Part shown: one piece after another, positions 27,736-35,631 of the stretch | Position numbering within the stretch: the stretch's first letter is position 1 | Layout: each line of letters begins with the position of its first letter | From: Candidatus Latescibacterota bacterium | GTDB taxonomy: Bacteria > Krumholzibacteriota > Krumholzibacteriia > JACNKJ01 | DNA length: 64,000 nt | Direction: 5' to 3' | Assembly (NCBI GenBank): GCA_020633725.1 | Contig: JACKDC010000002.1 | Span: forward strand, 558,001-622,000 | The notes under the pieces: model-generated | The model's database searches: none | What the model saw: only the letters and a program-made list of their open reading frames with translations | Told to the model about the DNA's origin: nothing | Made by a program: the position numbers and the translations under genes

Positions 27736-28329
27736 CTAAGGCGTTGGTCGCTTGGCTCGACCGTATCGACCGCCGAGGAGGCCCCGATTAAAGAGCTCCG
27801 AAAGCTTTTTCAGGCACGCGTACTTCCGATAGTAGATTCCCTGCAGCGATCCGAGGCCCGCCTCGCGCTGCAGCTCCTCCATCGGACGCTCCTGGGAATA
27901 GATAGACGTCAGAAGGTCCCTGCATTCCGCCGGCAATTGCTTGAATGCCTGCTCGAGCAGCGCGTCGATCTCTCTGGCCTCGAGCATGTCCAGGGGACCG
28001 CGCTCTTCCGAGAGCGTGGCCTCGGCATCGTCCACGCGGACCATCGTTCGACGCTTCCGCCACCGGTAGAGATTCCGGCAGCGATTGCCGGCAATGGTCA
28101 CGACGAAGGCCTCGGGCCGGTCGGGAGCGCGTCCCGCCCGACGGAGGTAGGCCAGCATCGACAGCAGGGAATCCTGAACGACGTCCTCGCGCTCCGGGTC
28201 GTCGGGCACGAGAAAGCGCCCGACCTCGAGTCGGATGCTCTGTTCCAGGTGCCGGCAGATGCGGTCGCCGGCGGCGTCGTCGCCGGCGATGTAGGCCTGG
28301 ATGTCCGCGCCAAGCTGCTCTGGACCCAC
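27736..28329 (-). CDS. ECF-type RNA polymerase sigma factor
   Basis: About 197 residues from GTG 28329, which has AGGGGAG 5 bases upstream. ATG 28437 and ATG 28470 would extend it with a poorly folded Arg-rich leader and have weak ribosome sites. Region 2 includes PDDPEREDVVQDSLLSMLAY and EAFVVTIAGNRCRNLYRWRKRR. Region 4 is ALLEQAFKQLPAECRDLL with ERPMEELQREAGLGSLQG. It is encoded immediately upstream of its anti-sigma factor and diverges from the CHAT-protease gene, which it may control (inference). Confidence 0.88.
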   Translation of the reverse strand: MGPEQLGADIQAYIAGDDAAGDRICRHLEQSIRLEVGRFLVPDDPEREDVVQDSLLSMLAYLRRAGRAPDRPEAFVVTIAGNRCRNLYRWRKRRTMVRVDDAEATLSEERGPLDMLEAREIDALLEQAFKQLPAECRDLLTSIYSQERPMEELQREAGLGSLQGIYYRKYACLKKLSELFNRGLLGGRYGRAKRPTP

Positions 28330-28504
28330 CGCGACTCCCCTGACCAGCGCCCGCTCGCCCCGGTGGAGCGCCGGTCTCTGCCTCTGCTTGGGCGATGCCT
28401 TGCGGCATCGCTCCCGATGTGTCAAGGTCTGGTCCATGCCTCGGCAGGGGTGCACGGCCACGACACCCATTCGTAGTTACTTACCAACAGGGAAGATAGC
28501 GAGC

Positions 28505-31500
28505 ATGGGCCGGCGCTGTCCAGTTCGGACATTCCTTTTTCTTTCACTGCTTCTCGGAATCCTGGGTTCCGGCGCCTGCGAGCGCCGGTCGGCTCCCGAC
28601 GGGCTGCAGGGCGTCCCTCTCTCCGATGAACTGCGCCCGGCCATTGAGGCCTCGCGGCGCTCGCTGGCAGAGGGGGATCGGGGCGACTCGCTGGTCATCC
28701 GGGAGCTGGACCGATTCTACGGGCTGCAGGCGATGCTCTACAGCAAGGCCGATCGAACGGCGGCCATCGACAGCCTCTTTGCGCTGTGGGATGCGAACCC
28801 CCGCAGCGTGCTCTGGCCAGAGCTCGCTGCCTACAATGTGCGCTACATCGGTCAGAGCCGCTGTCTCGAGATGTTCGAGCATCCGGGGCTGCCGGATACC
28901 ACGACGGTCCTGGGCCTCTATCTCGATGCCTGGCGAACCATCATCGCCCGTCACGGCAACAGCGGCTTCCAGCGGGCCTACGCGCGGCGTGAGGAGCTGG
29001 AGCCGTGGGAGCAGGTCTGGGCGACGATCCGCCTGTCCTGGCGCGACGCGCTTCACGGGGAGGCCGACCAGGCGGCCGCCCGCTTGCTCGACGCGCTTCC
29101 CCTGGCCCGTGCCACCGGCGGCTGGCGCCTCGAGACGACGACCTGGCTCTATCTCGTCCAGGCCCTGCAGGCGGGCGACCACCTCGATGACGCCCTTCAC
29201 GCCGTCGCGATGGGAGAGGCACTGGCCTCCGCCGTCCGCAGGGAGACGGGCGACGCCAGCGTGCTGATGAACCTGCGTCTCATGGAGGCCGACCTGCGCG
29301 CCGTCCGGCACGAGCTGCCGGCGGCCTTCGCGCTGTACGGCGAGTGCGTTGACTCCAGCCTCGCGAATGGCCTCTCGTACGTCGCGGGCATGGCTCTCGC
29401 TCGCGCCGGCATCGCCACGGACCGGGGTGGTGACTACGCGAAGGGGCTCCCATACTATCGCCGTGGCCTTGCCCTGGCCCGCGCGGACGGCGATTCGATG
29501 TCCGTCCAGATCCTCTTGGCGAATCTCATGCGGCGCCACCTGATCCTGGGCGACCTCGACTCGAGCCGGGTCTACCTCGAGGCCGGGGAACGCTGGATCC
29601 AGCTCTACCCCAATCCGAGCAGCCGCGCTCGATTCCCGCTGATCCAGGCGGAGTACTACGCGAAGGTCGGCGACTACGCCAAGGTGGACTCCCTGGTCGA
29701 AGTCGCCGTGAGCTTCACGCCGAACACGACCAGCACCTCCACCATGACCGAGCTGCATCTGGAGCTGATCAAGCAGGGCATGGAGCGGGGGCGCCCGGCT
29801 CAGGCGTATCGTTCGATCTCCGTGCTGGACTCCCTCAGCCATCTCGGGGGCAGCTCGGCCGCGGATCGCAACGAACGCTTCGACCTGAAGATCAACAGCG
29901 CGGAGTTCTACGCCCGGCAAGGCCAGTTCGCGCTTGCCGTCGACGCCCTGACCCGCGCGGACTCGGCGCTGACGGCCCGACCCGATCCGGCGCGCGCCTG
30001 GCAACTGGACAGGGAGCGAGGCGCCGTCGCCAAGCGGCGAGGCGACCTCGGCGCGGCCGAAGCGGCGTTTCGCGGCTGTCTGCGACGGGCTGAAGACCAG
30101 CGCGACGAGGACCGGGCGGCCCAGAGTCGGCTGCTGCTCGCAGGAGTACTCCTGGACGAGGGCAAGTACGCCGATGTCCGCGAACTCTTGAGCGACCCCG
30201 AGGAGGGCGCCTTCGGGGGTCGATTCCGCACCCGCCTGGAGTCGGCGTTGCTGCGGGGCGTCTCGCTGTCGCGCGAGCATCGGTTCGAGGATGCGCTTCG
30301 GGAGCTGGAGCGCATGCGCGCCCTCTGCACTTCCAGTTCGCCGCCGGACCTCCTCATGCGGCTGGATCTCGAGACCGGAAGGGCGGAGGCCGGCCGCGGA
30401 GATCGCCGAAAGGCGCGACAGGCCTATGCGAGCGTGGGTGCGCTGTTGCGCACGGAAGGGGCGGCCGACGATCTCGACGATGACACGGTGCTCGACGCGG
30501 ATCTTCGACGCGACCTGGCGGAGTCAATGCTCGATCTCGCCGTGGGCCCCAACGGGGAGTCGGTGACCGGCCAGAACGCGGCGACGGCACTCGCCGACGT
30601 CTGGGCGCTGCTGCCGAGCTGGGGCGCCGCCTCTCCGACGCCGCCCGCTCGCATGGCGCCCAATCAGCTCGTCTACTTCGTGGGCCGTGAGCACTCCTAC
30701 CGCTGGCGCTACGGCACGGGCGCCGCCGAACTGCGTCGGCTTCCGGGCGAGGCGGAGCTGCTTGGACTCCTGGGGCCTGTTCTCGCCGATCTGGGGCGTC
30801 CGGGGCGGGACTCCGTGCCTTCGGAGCTCGTCGCCCTCGCCGAGGCCCTCGGGGGGATCCCCGTGGACTGGAGCCGGGACAGCACGCTCACGATCGTGCC
30901 CGACGGCCCCCTCTTCGCCGTGCCCTGGTGCGCCCTCCAGACGGGACGCGCACCCGAGGAAGTCTGGCTGGAGCGGGGCGCCATTCGGCTGGCCGATGCG
31001 CCATCCGGGCGCCACTCCGCCGCAAGCGTCGACCACGCGCGGTGCCGGCTGCTGGCCCTGGGCGTGGATGGGAGCGCCGCGGCGGCGGAAAGCGGACTGA
31101 AGGCGCTCCACCATGCGGAGAGGGAGGCGCGGGAGATCGTCGAACTCTGGCCGGCGGGGCTGGGGAGCCTGCGAGTGGGGGAAGACGCCGACTGGCGCGA
31201 CCTGGAGTCGGCCGGGCTGGCCCGCTACGACGTCATCCACATCGCGAGTCACGCCCTGATCTATCAGGGCCGCGCCGACAGGACCACGCTCATGCTCGCG
31301 GGCGCGAGCGGCGACCCGTTGACGTCGAGCGAGATCTCGCGGAGCCGACTCGAAGCCCGGCTCGTCTTTCTCTCCTGCTGCGAGGCGGCCGAGTCGGTCC
31401 GCCGCGGCGTCGGGGCGGGCCATGCGGGTCTCGCCCGCAGCTTCCTCAGGGCCGGCGCCGAGACCGTGGTGGCGCCCAGCATCCGCGTCGACGACGAGGC

Positions 31501-31654
31501 GGCAGCCGACTTCGCGCAGGAGTTCTACAGGCGTTGGCTCCTGGGGGCGAGTCCCGCCGAAGCCCTTCGCCAGACTCAGCTCGACCTTCGTGAGCGCCAG
31601 TCCGGCAAGTCCCACCCCTACTACTGGGCGTTCTACCAGGCCATCTCGCGCTAG
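28505..31654 (+). CDS. Exported TPR-CHAT caspase-like protease
   Basis: A 1049-residue protein. The N-terminal hydrophobic segment (about 9-22) ends GSGAC and may be a lipoprotein signal. A long helical region (about 40-690) contains TPR-like repeats, for example DYAKGLPYYRRGLALARADGD and RRKARQAYASVGALLRTEG. A C-terminal CHAT domain (about 760-1049) carries the dyad H916 (VIHIASHALIYQG) and C959 (LVFLSCCEAAESVRRG). TPR-CHAT proteins are caspase/separase-like proteases, several with roles in programmed cleavage. ATG 28505 begins the signal; GGAAGA lies upstream. Divergent from the ECF sigma/anti-sigma pair. Confidence 0.88.
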   Translation: MGRRCPVRTFLFLSLLLGILGSGACERRSAPDGLQGVPLSDELRPAIEASRRSLAEGDRGDSLVIRELDRFYGLQAMLYSKADRTAAIDSLFALWDANPRSVLWPELAAYNVRYIGQSRCLEMFEHPGLPDTTTVLGLYLDAWRTIIARHGNSGFQRAYARREELEPWEQVWATIRLSWRDALHGEADQAAARLLDALPLARATGGWRLETTTWLYLVQALQAGDHLDDALHAVAMGEALASAVRRETGDASVLMNLRLMEADLRAVRHELPAAFALYGECVDSSLANGLSYVAGMALARAGIATDRGGDYAKGLPYYRRGLALARADGDSMSVQILLANLMRRHLILGDLDSSRVYLEAGERWIQLYPNPSSRARFPLIQAEYYAKVGDYAKVDSLVEVAVSFTPNTTSTSTMTELHLELIKQGMERGRPAQAYRSISVLDSLSHLGGSSAADRNERFDLKINSAEFYARQGQFALAVDALTRADSALTARPDPARAWQLDRERGAVAKRRGDLGAAEAAFRGCLRRAEDQRDEDRAAQSRLLLAGVLLDEGKYADVRELLSDPEEGAFGGRFRTRLESALLRGVSLSREHRFEDALRELERMRALCTSSSPPDLLMRLDLETGRAEAGRGDRRKARQAYASVGALLRTEGAADDLDDDTVLDADLRRDLAESMLDLAVGPNGESVTGQNAATALADVWALLPSWGAASPTPPARMAPNQLVYFVGREHSYRWRYGTGAAELRRLPGEAELLGLLGPVLADLGRPGRDSVPSELVALAEALGGIPVDWSRDSTLTIVPDGPLFAVPWCALQTGRAPEEVWLERGAIRLADAPSGRHSAASVDHARCRLLALGVDGSAAAAESGLKALHHAEREAREIVELWPAGLGSLRVGEDADWRDLESAGLARYDVIHIASHALIYQGRADRTTLMLAGASGDPLTSSEISRSRLEARLVFLSCCEAAESVRRGVGAGHAGLARSFLRAGAETVVAPSIRVDDEAAADFAQEFYRRWLLGASPAEALRQTQLDLRERQSGKSHPYYWAFYQAISR

Positions 31655-31675
31655 CATCGCTCCAAGCCGGGCGTC

Positions 31676-31713
31676 AAAAGAGCGCAGCCGCCCGTGGAGT
31701 GCGGGCGGCTGCG
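31676..31713 (-). terminator. Intrinsic terminator of the 31741-32376 lipoprotein gene
   Basis: A 12-bp perfect stem (31683-31694 with 31702-31713), 7-base loop, then on the minus strand CTTTTG (AAAA at 31676-31679 on plus). It may also stop plus-strand reading from the CHAT gene. Confidence 0.75.
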
Positions 31714-31740
31714 AGTGGGCGCGATGCGCGGGGTCCTCGA

Positions 31741-32376
31741 CTAGGGCGTGGGCGGATCGGGATCCGGCTTGATGTCCCAGTCCGAGAAGTGCAGGACCTT
31801 GAAGGAAATCTGATAGCGGTTGATGCCCGCGAAGTAGGTCACCGTGGGCGTGCCGATATCGCCTTCCCCGATCTCTCCGCCTTCGCCGTAGATGTGGTAG
31901 AAGTACTCCAGCGGGTCCTCGCTGGGGAAGGGCTCCCAGGGCATCCACGTCGTGTAGACGGTCAGCGAATCCTGGAACGTCTCGCCGTCAGGCCCAAGCC
32001 GCACGAGCACGCGGCTCATGATCTCGGGATTCTGCCGGTAGGCGTCGTAGGTGGGGATCCGCATCGTGAAGTCGACCGGGTTGCCGCCCTCAGGCAGGGC
32101 CGTCGGCGGCACGTTGAGGCCGAAGGTGCAGTTGCGCGGCCACGAGGGCAGGTCGGCGAACATGACCACGCCCTGCCCCGGCTGGACCGTTCCCACGATC
32201 GAGTCGTACTCGAGCCCGTCGAGAAAATCGAGCCAGTCGAAGTCGTTGCCGAGGTTGAAGGCGACCGGCGAGTCGGAGCCATCCGCGGGGCCTGCCAAGT
32301 CGCTGCGGTCGACGCTGCAGCCGTAGAGCAGAAGGGCGGCCATGGCCATCAAGAGGATCAGGTGTTTCTGCTTCAT
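31741..32376 (-). CDS. Small lipoprotein of unknown function
   Basis: A 211-residue protein with a clear lipoprotein signal (LLLYGC, Cys20). The mature part is rich in Asp, Pro and aromatic residues and looks beta-structured (VMFADLPSW, CTFGLNVPPTALPEGG, INRYQISFKVLHFSDW), ending in a Pro/Asp tail. No recognised domain or active-site motif. It converges with the CHAT gene and shares its terminator region. Start ATG 32376 begins the signal peptide, with GGAGTGACGA upstream. Confidence 0.78.
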   Translation of the reverse strand: MKQKHLILLMAMAALLLYGCSVDRSDLAGPADGSDSPVAFNLGNDFDWLDFLDGLEYDSIVGTVQPGQGVVMFADLPSWPRNCTFGLNVPPTALPEGGNPVDFTMRIPTYDAYRQNPEIMSRVLVRLGPDGETFQDSLTVYTTWMPWEPFPSEDPLEYFYHIYGEGGEIGEGDIGTPTVTYFAGINRYQISFKVLHFSDWDIKPDPDPPTP

Positions 32377-32505
32377 TCGTCACTCCTGCATCACTTGGGC
32401 TGGGGCGCGTAGTCCGGGGCGTCCCGGTCCAATCGTCCATGGGTTAGGATAGCACGGGGTAGCGAGCAACTTCACTCACTGGTTCGACACCGGCCCGGCG
32501 GCATT

Positions 32506-33270
32506 TCAAGATCGCATTTCTGCGACGCGGCGCGCGCGCAGCAGGCCGGTCAGCGCGAGCAGTAGCCCGGCGACGGCCAGCGCCAGGATCCATCGTTCGG
32601 CCCAGCGGAACTGGTGCAGCGCGCGCGCGCCGAGGCTCCCGGTGCGGAACGCCACGCTCACGCTCCCGGGCAGCAGCAGGTCCCGTGGCTCGGTGGACAG
32701 CAGCGCCCGATACCTTCCCGAACTGCCGAGTGCCTCGGAGGGAACGCTGAGCGAGCGCCCCTCGCTGCGCCCTTCGTAGACGACCTCGCCCTGCCCGTCC
32801 CGCAACTGCACCCTGTAGGCGCTCGCCCCGGGTACCGCGCTCCAGTGCAGGTGGACGCTCCCGGCATCGAGCACCTCGCCCTCCACCGGATGCTGGAAGC
32901 GCGCCGGCTCGTTTCCGCGGAACGCGGGCCCCGCGCCGATGGGGCGGGGCGGGAGCAGGGCCATGCAGACCAACGCCGCCGCGACCGCCAGGCCGCCCGT
33001 CGCGAAGCTCAGCGCGCGCGACAAGCGGCGAACGACGCGCCCGTCGATGCGGTGCTTCGGATGCACCGCCAGCCCGCGCTCGAGCAGCGCGGGATCCACC
33101 GGCGCGGGCGCGGCGCCTTCCCAGTCCGCCACGATCCGCTGCGCCTCGACGTAGGCCGCGTGGCACTCCTCGCACGCGGACAGATGCCGCCAGTCCTCCT
33201 GCGACAGACCGTCGGTCCCGCCCTCCGCCAGGCGCGCGAGCGTCTCCAGGTCCAGATGTGGGTGATGCAT
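32506..33270 (-). CDS. Anti-sigma factor, zinc-finger type (second copy)
   Basis: A 254-residue protein of the same design as the one at 26971-27735: H29-x3-C33-x2-C36 zinc motif, membrane helix about 88-110, Fn3-like extracytoplasmic domain (PVEGEVLDAGSVHLHWSAVPGA), second helix about 228-246 and an Arg-rich end. ATG 33270 is chosen because it directly precedes the zinc-finger domain; an upstream in-frame start at 33408 would overlap the sigma gene. A gap of about 120 bases separates it from the sigma gene on the same strand. Confidence 0.87.
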   Translation of the reverse strand: MHHPHLDLETLARLAEGGTDGLSQEDWRHLSACEECHAAYVEAQRIVADWEGAAPAPVDPALLERGLAVHPKHRIDGRVVRRLSRALSFATGGLAVAAALVCMALLPPRPIGAGPAFRGNEPARFQHPVEGEVLDAGSVHLHWSAVPGASAYRVQLRDGQGEVVYEGRSEGRSLSVPSEALGSSGRYRALLSTEPRDLLLPGSVSVAFRTGSLGARALHQFRWAERWILALAVAGLLLALTGLLRARRVAEMRS

Positions 33271-33391
33271 GCGTGGCCCCGCTGTCGTCCTCGCGCGCGC
33301 CGCAGCGTGCGCGATCCCCCCGGTTCGATGACTCGATATGGTAGACGTCAGTAACGTCCCGTTTACCGATTCTTCATCCAGTTGACACCTG

Positions 33392-34207
33392 TCAGAGGCT
33401 CGTTTCAAGGGCGCGTCGCATCCGCCGCAGCGCCGTGCTCAGTCGCGTGAACGCGCGCCGCGTGCTCTGCAGCCCCAGCTCCGCCGCGATCTGCCGTGCG
33501 CTGAGGCCGCGGGCGAAGCGCAGAGCCAGGATGCGGCGGTCCTCGGGCGCCAGCGAGTCCAGGGCGGCGCGAAGCCGACCGAACTCCACGCGCTCCTCCT
33601 TCCGGGCGAGGATCTCGTCCGGACTCATGGCGTGCATCCGGTTGCGGTTCTCCAGGCGCTGCTCGTCGTGGTACTCCAGCGCGCGCCCCGAGGGCGCGGC
33701 GCCGGCGCGCGCCTGCAGCGCGTAGTCGAGACGTCGCCGACGGGACGGGCTCAGGGCCTGCAACAGGGCGCCCAGCTCTTCCTCCAGGGTCTCGACGGGC
33801 CGCCCCTCCGCGCGCAGCCGGTGCCGGATCGCCTCGAGACTCAGTCCCTCGTCGAAGTGCATCCGGTAGAGCTCGCGCGCGCTCTCGTCCATGCGGGCGA
33901 GCTGCGCCGGCTCCTGCCGCCGCCCCTGTCGATGGCGCAGGCGGTCCAGCGCCGCGCTCCGCGCCACGAGCACCAGCCAGGTCGACAGCCTCGAGTCGCC
34001 CCGGTACTGGCCGATCTGTCCGCGGTAGAGCCGTTCCAGCACGGCGACGTAGACCGTGGCCACCTCCTCGTCGTCCCGCAGGATGTGGCGAAGCGTGTGC
34101 TGAAGCAGCCCCGTGTAGCGCTCCACGAAGGTGTGCCAGGCCGCCAGGGAGCCGTCCGCCACCTGCTGGGCGAGTCGATGGTCGTCCTGGGCGCCGGGCG
34201 AGTGCAT
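33392..34207 (-). CDS. ECF-type sigma factor with long, HTH-like linker
   Basis: A 271-residue sigma factor, about 70 residues longer than usual. Region 2 (about 20-95) includes LAAWHTFVERYTGLLQHTLRHI and DSRLSTWLVLVARSAALDRLRHRQ. Region 4 (about 208-265) includes LDSLAPEDRRILALRFARG then LSARQIAAELGL. The intervening 110 residues contain a second region-4-like segment, YRMHFDEGLSLEAIRHRLRA. GGAG lies 9 bases before ATG 34207. It pairs with the second anti-sigma gene. No clear target; the divergent gene is the candidate selenoprotein. Confidence 0.87.
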   Translation of the reverse strand: MHSPGAQDDHRLAQQVADGSLAAWHTFVERYTGLLQHTLRHILRDDEEVATVYVAVLERLYRGQIGQYRGDSRLSTWLVLVARSAALDRLRHRQGRRQEPAQLARMDESARELYRMHFDEGLSLEAIRHRLRAEGRPVETLEEELGALLQALSPSRRRRLDYALQARAGAAPSGRALEYHDEQRLENRNRMHAMSPDEILARKEERVEFGRLRAALDSLAPEDRRILALRFARGLSARQIAAELGLQSTRRAFTRLSTALRRMRRALETSL

Positions 34208-34299
34208 GCCGGTGTCTCCGTGGGCGAGCTGTCGGGGAGGAACCTGCCAACGCCCCTTCGACAGCGCCGGGATCGCTTTTCAAGCGCCGATCGCGCCGC

Positions 34300-34329
34300 T
34301 TGACGCGCGGCGGGCGCGCTCACTAGTCT
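34300..34329 (+). promoter_or_regulatory. Predicted promoter of the candidate selenoprotein gene
   Basis: TTGACG (34300-34305), 18-base spacer, TAGTCT (34324-34329). The start codon follows 7 bases later, so the mRNA would be leaderless. No Shine-Dalgarno-like sequence precedes the ATG. Confidence 0.5.
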
Positions 34330-34336
34330 TGCGGGC

Positions 34337-35428
34337 ATGTCGCGTCGCATCGCATTCCTGTTGCTGCTTCTGGCCTCGCTGCCGCGGGTCGCGCGCGCGG
34401 AAGCGCCCGTGGACGCCCCCCGCGCCGTGCTGGAGGAAAGCACCCACGACTTCGGCGAGGTGTGGGAGGGCGAGGCGCTGCGCCATGTCTTCCGCTTCCG
34501 CAACGGCGGGAGCACGCCGCTGCTCGCCAAGGGCGGGTGAGCCTGTTCGGCCGTGCTGGTCAGCGCGGCGGACGGCGACCCCGACTGGAGCACCGAGCCC
34601 ATCACCCTGGCTCCCGGCGACAGCGGTCTCGCCCAGATCACGGTGACACCCACCGGCTTCGGGCAGTGGTCCCGGGTCTTCACGCTGGAGACCAACGCGC
34701 CGCGGCAGTCCAAGCTGCGCCTGGTGCTGACGGCGGACATCAAGCCGCGGCTCGACGTCGAGCCCCGGGTGGTGGACCTGGGCCGCCTGCCCGCGGGCAG
34801 CGACACCTGCGCGGTGGTGCGTCTGCGACCGCTGCGCGACGAGACGCTCGAGATCGCGGAGGTCGCCGTGGACGCCGGCGCCGCCGGCCGGGGCGAGCCC
34901 GGCAGCGCGGCAGGCGGTCGCGCGGAGCCGCCCGCGCTCGACGCCAGCTACGCGCGCGACCCCGACGACGCCTCCGCCTGGCTCGTCACCCTCTGCCTGC
35001 GCCCGGAGCGGGGGCCGGGGCCGCTGGGCGCGGCCGTGCGCGTGCGCGCCAGCAATCCCGAGCTGCCCGAAGTGGAGATCTTCGTGAAGGGCACGCTCAC
35101 GGGGGGGCTGAGCTATCCCGAGCGCGTCGAGCTCGAGAGTCCCTTCGAAGGCCTGGGCGACGAGACCACGGTCCCGCTGCGGCGGCTCAGCGGCCCGCCC
35201 TTCCACGTCGTCGCCGCCGCCGTGAACGACCCGCATCTGCGCGCGGAGGTGCAGACGGTCGAGGAGGGCGAGGCCTACGACATCCTGCTGACCCTACTCC
35301 CCGACATGCCCGGCGGCGTGCACTCGGCCCTGCTGCGCGTCACGACCGACCGCGCCGACCTCCCCGAGGTGGCCGTGGTCGTGCAGGTGCGAATGGGCCG
35401 GCAGGGGCGTGGCGGACGCGAGCGCTGA
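34337..35428 (+). CDS. Candidate selenoprotein: exported DUF1573/Ig-like protein with in-frame TGA
   Basis: Read through one TGA (34538-34540), the frame gives 363 residues with Sec at 68. Signal peptide about 1-21. The DUF1573 domain begins HDFGEVWEGEALRHVFRFRN, then STPLLAKGG-U68-A-C70-S, and continues TLAPGDSGLAQITVTPTGF. In the family this turn carries a CGC(T) motif, so U-A-C sits where C-x-C is expected. Two or three further Ig-like domains follow (VVDLGRLPAGSDTC; SYPERVELESPFEGLGDETTVPL). Frame, composition and homology are continuous across the TGA. The alternative start GTG 34553 lacks a ribosome site and would cut the first domain in half. A SECIS-like hairpin follows the TGA. Pseudogene or base error remains possible. 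Confidence 0.75.
34550..34569 (+). promoter_or_regulatory. SECIS-like hairpin downstream of in-frame TGA
   Basis: Eight pairs (34550-34557 with 34562-34569, one G-U) close the tetraloop GGTC at 34558-34561. The loop starts 17 bases after the TGA. This fits the bacterial SECIS rule as I recall it (G in the first two loop bases, 16-37 base spacing). The loop sequence equals that of the E. coli fdhF element. Below the hairpin, two more pairs can form after a G-G mismatch. Confidence 0.65.
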
Positions 35429-35631
35429 TCCGACCGATTGACAGGGCGCTCGAACGCGGTAAGGCTGAGGTCATCCCCTCTCCCTCGCGTCTGTCACGGA
35501 CATCGACTCCTCTCGTAGTGATCTGCGGACCCACTGGGGTCCATCCGCCACTTGCCCGTCGCCCGCGGGAGCCCCTGCTCCGCGCCACGCGCGCCGCCGC
35601 TCTCCCGCACCGCCCTTGGAGGTGCCCACAC

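Noticed and set aside
28329..28470. Longer start for the first ECF sigma factor
   Set aside because: The extra 36-47 residues are Arg/Gln-rich without sigma features, and both upstream ATGs have weak ribosome sites compared with GTG 28329. It cannot be fully excluded.
34553..35428. GTG-started separate gene downstream of the TGA
   Set aside because: No ribosome site; it would begin in the middle of a beta-sandwich domain. The frame is continuous with the upstream part through the TGA.
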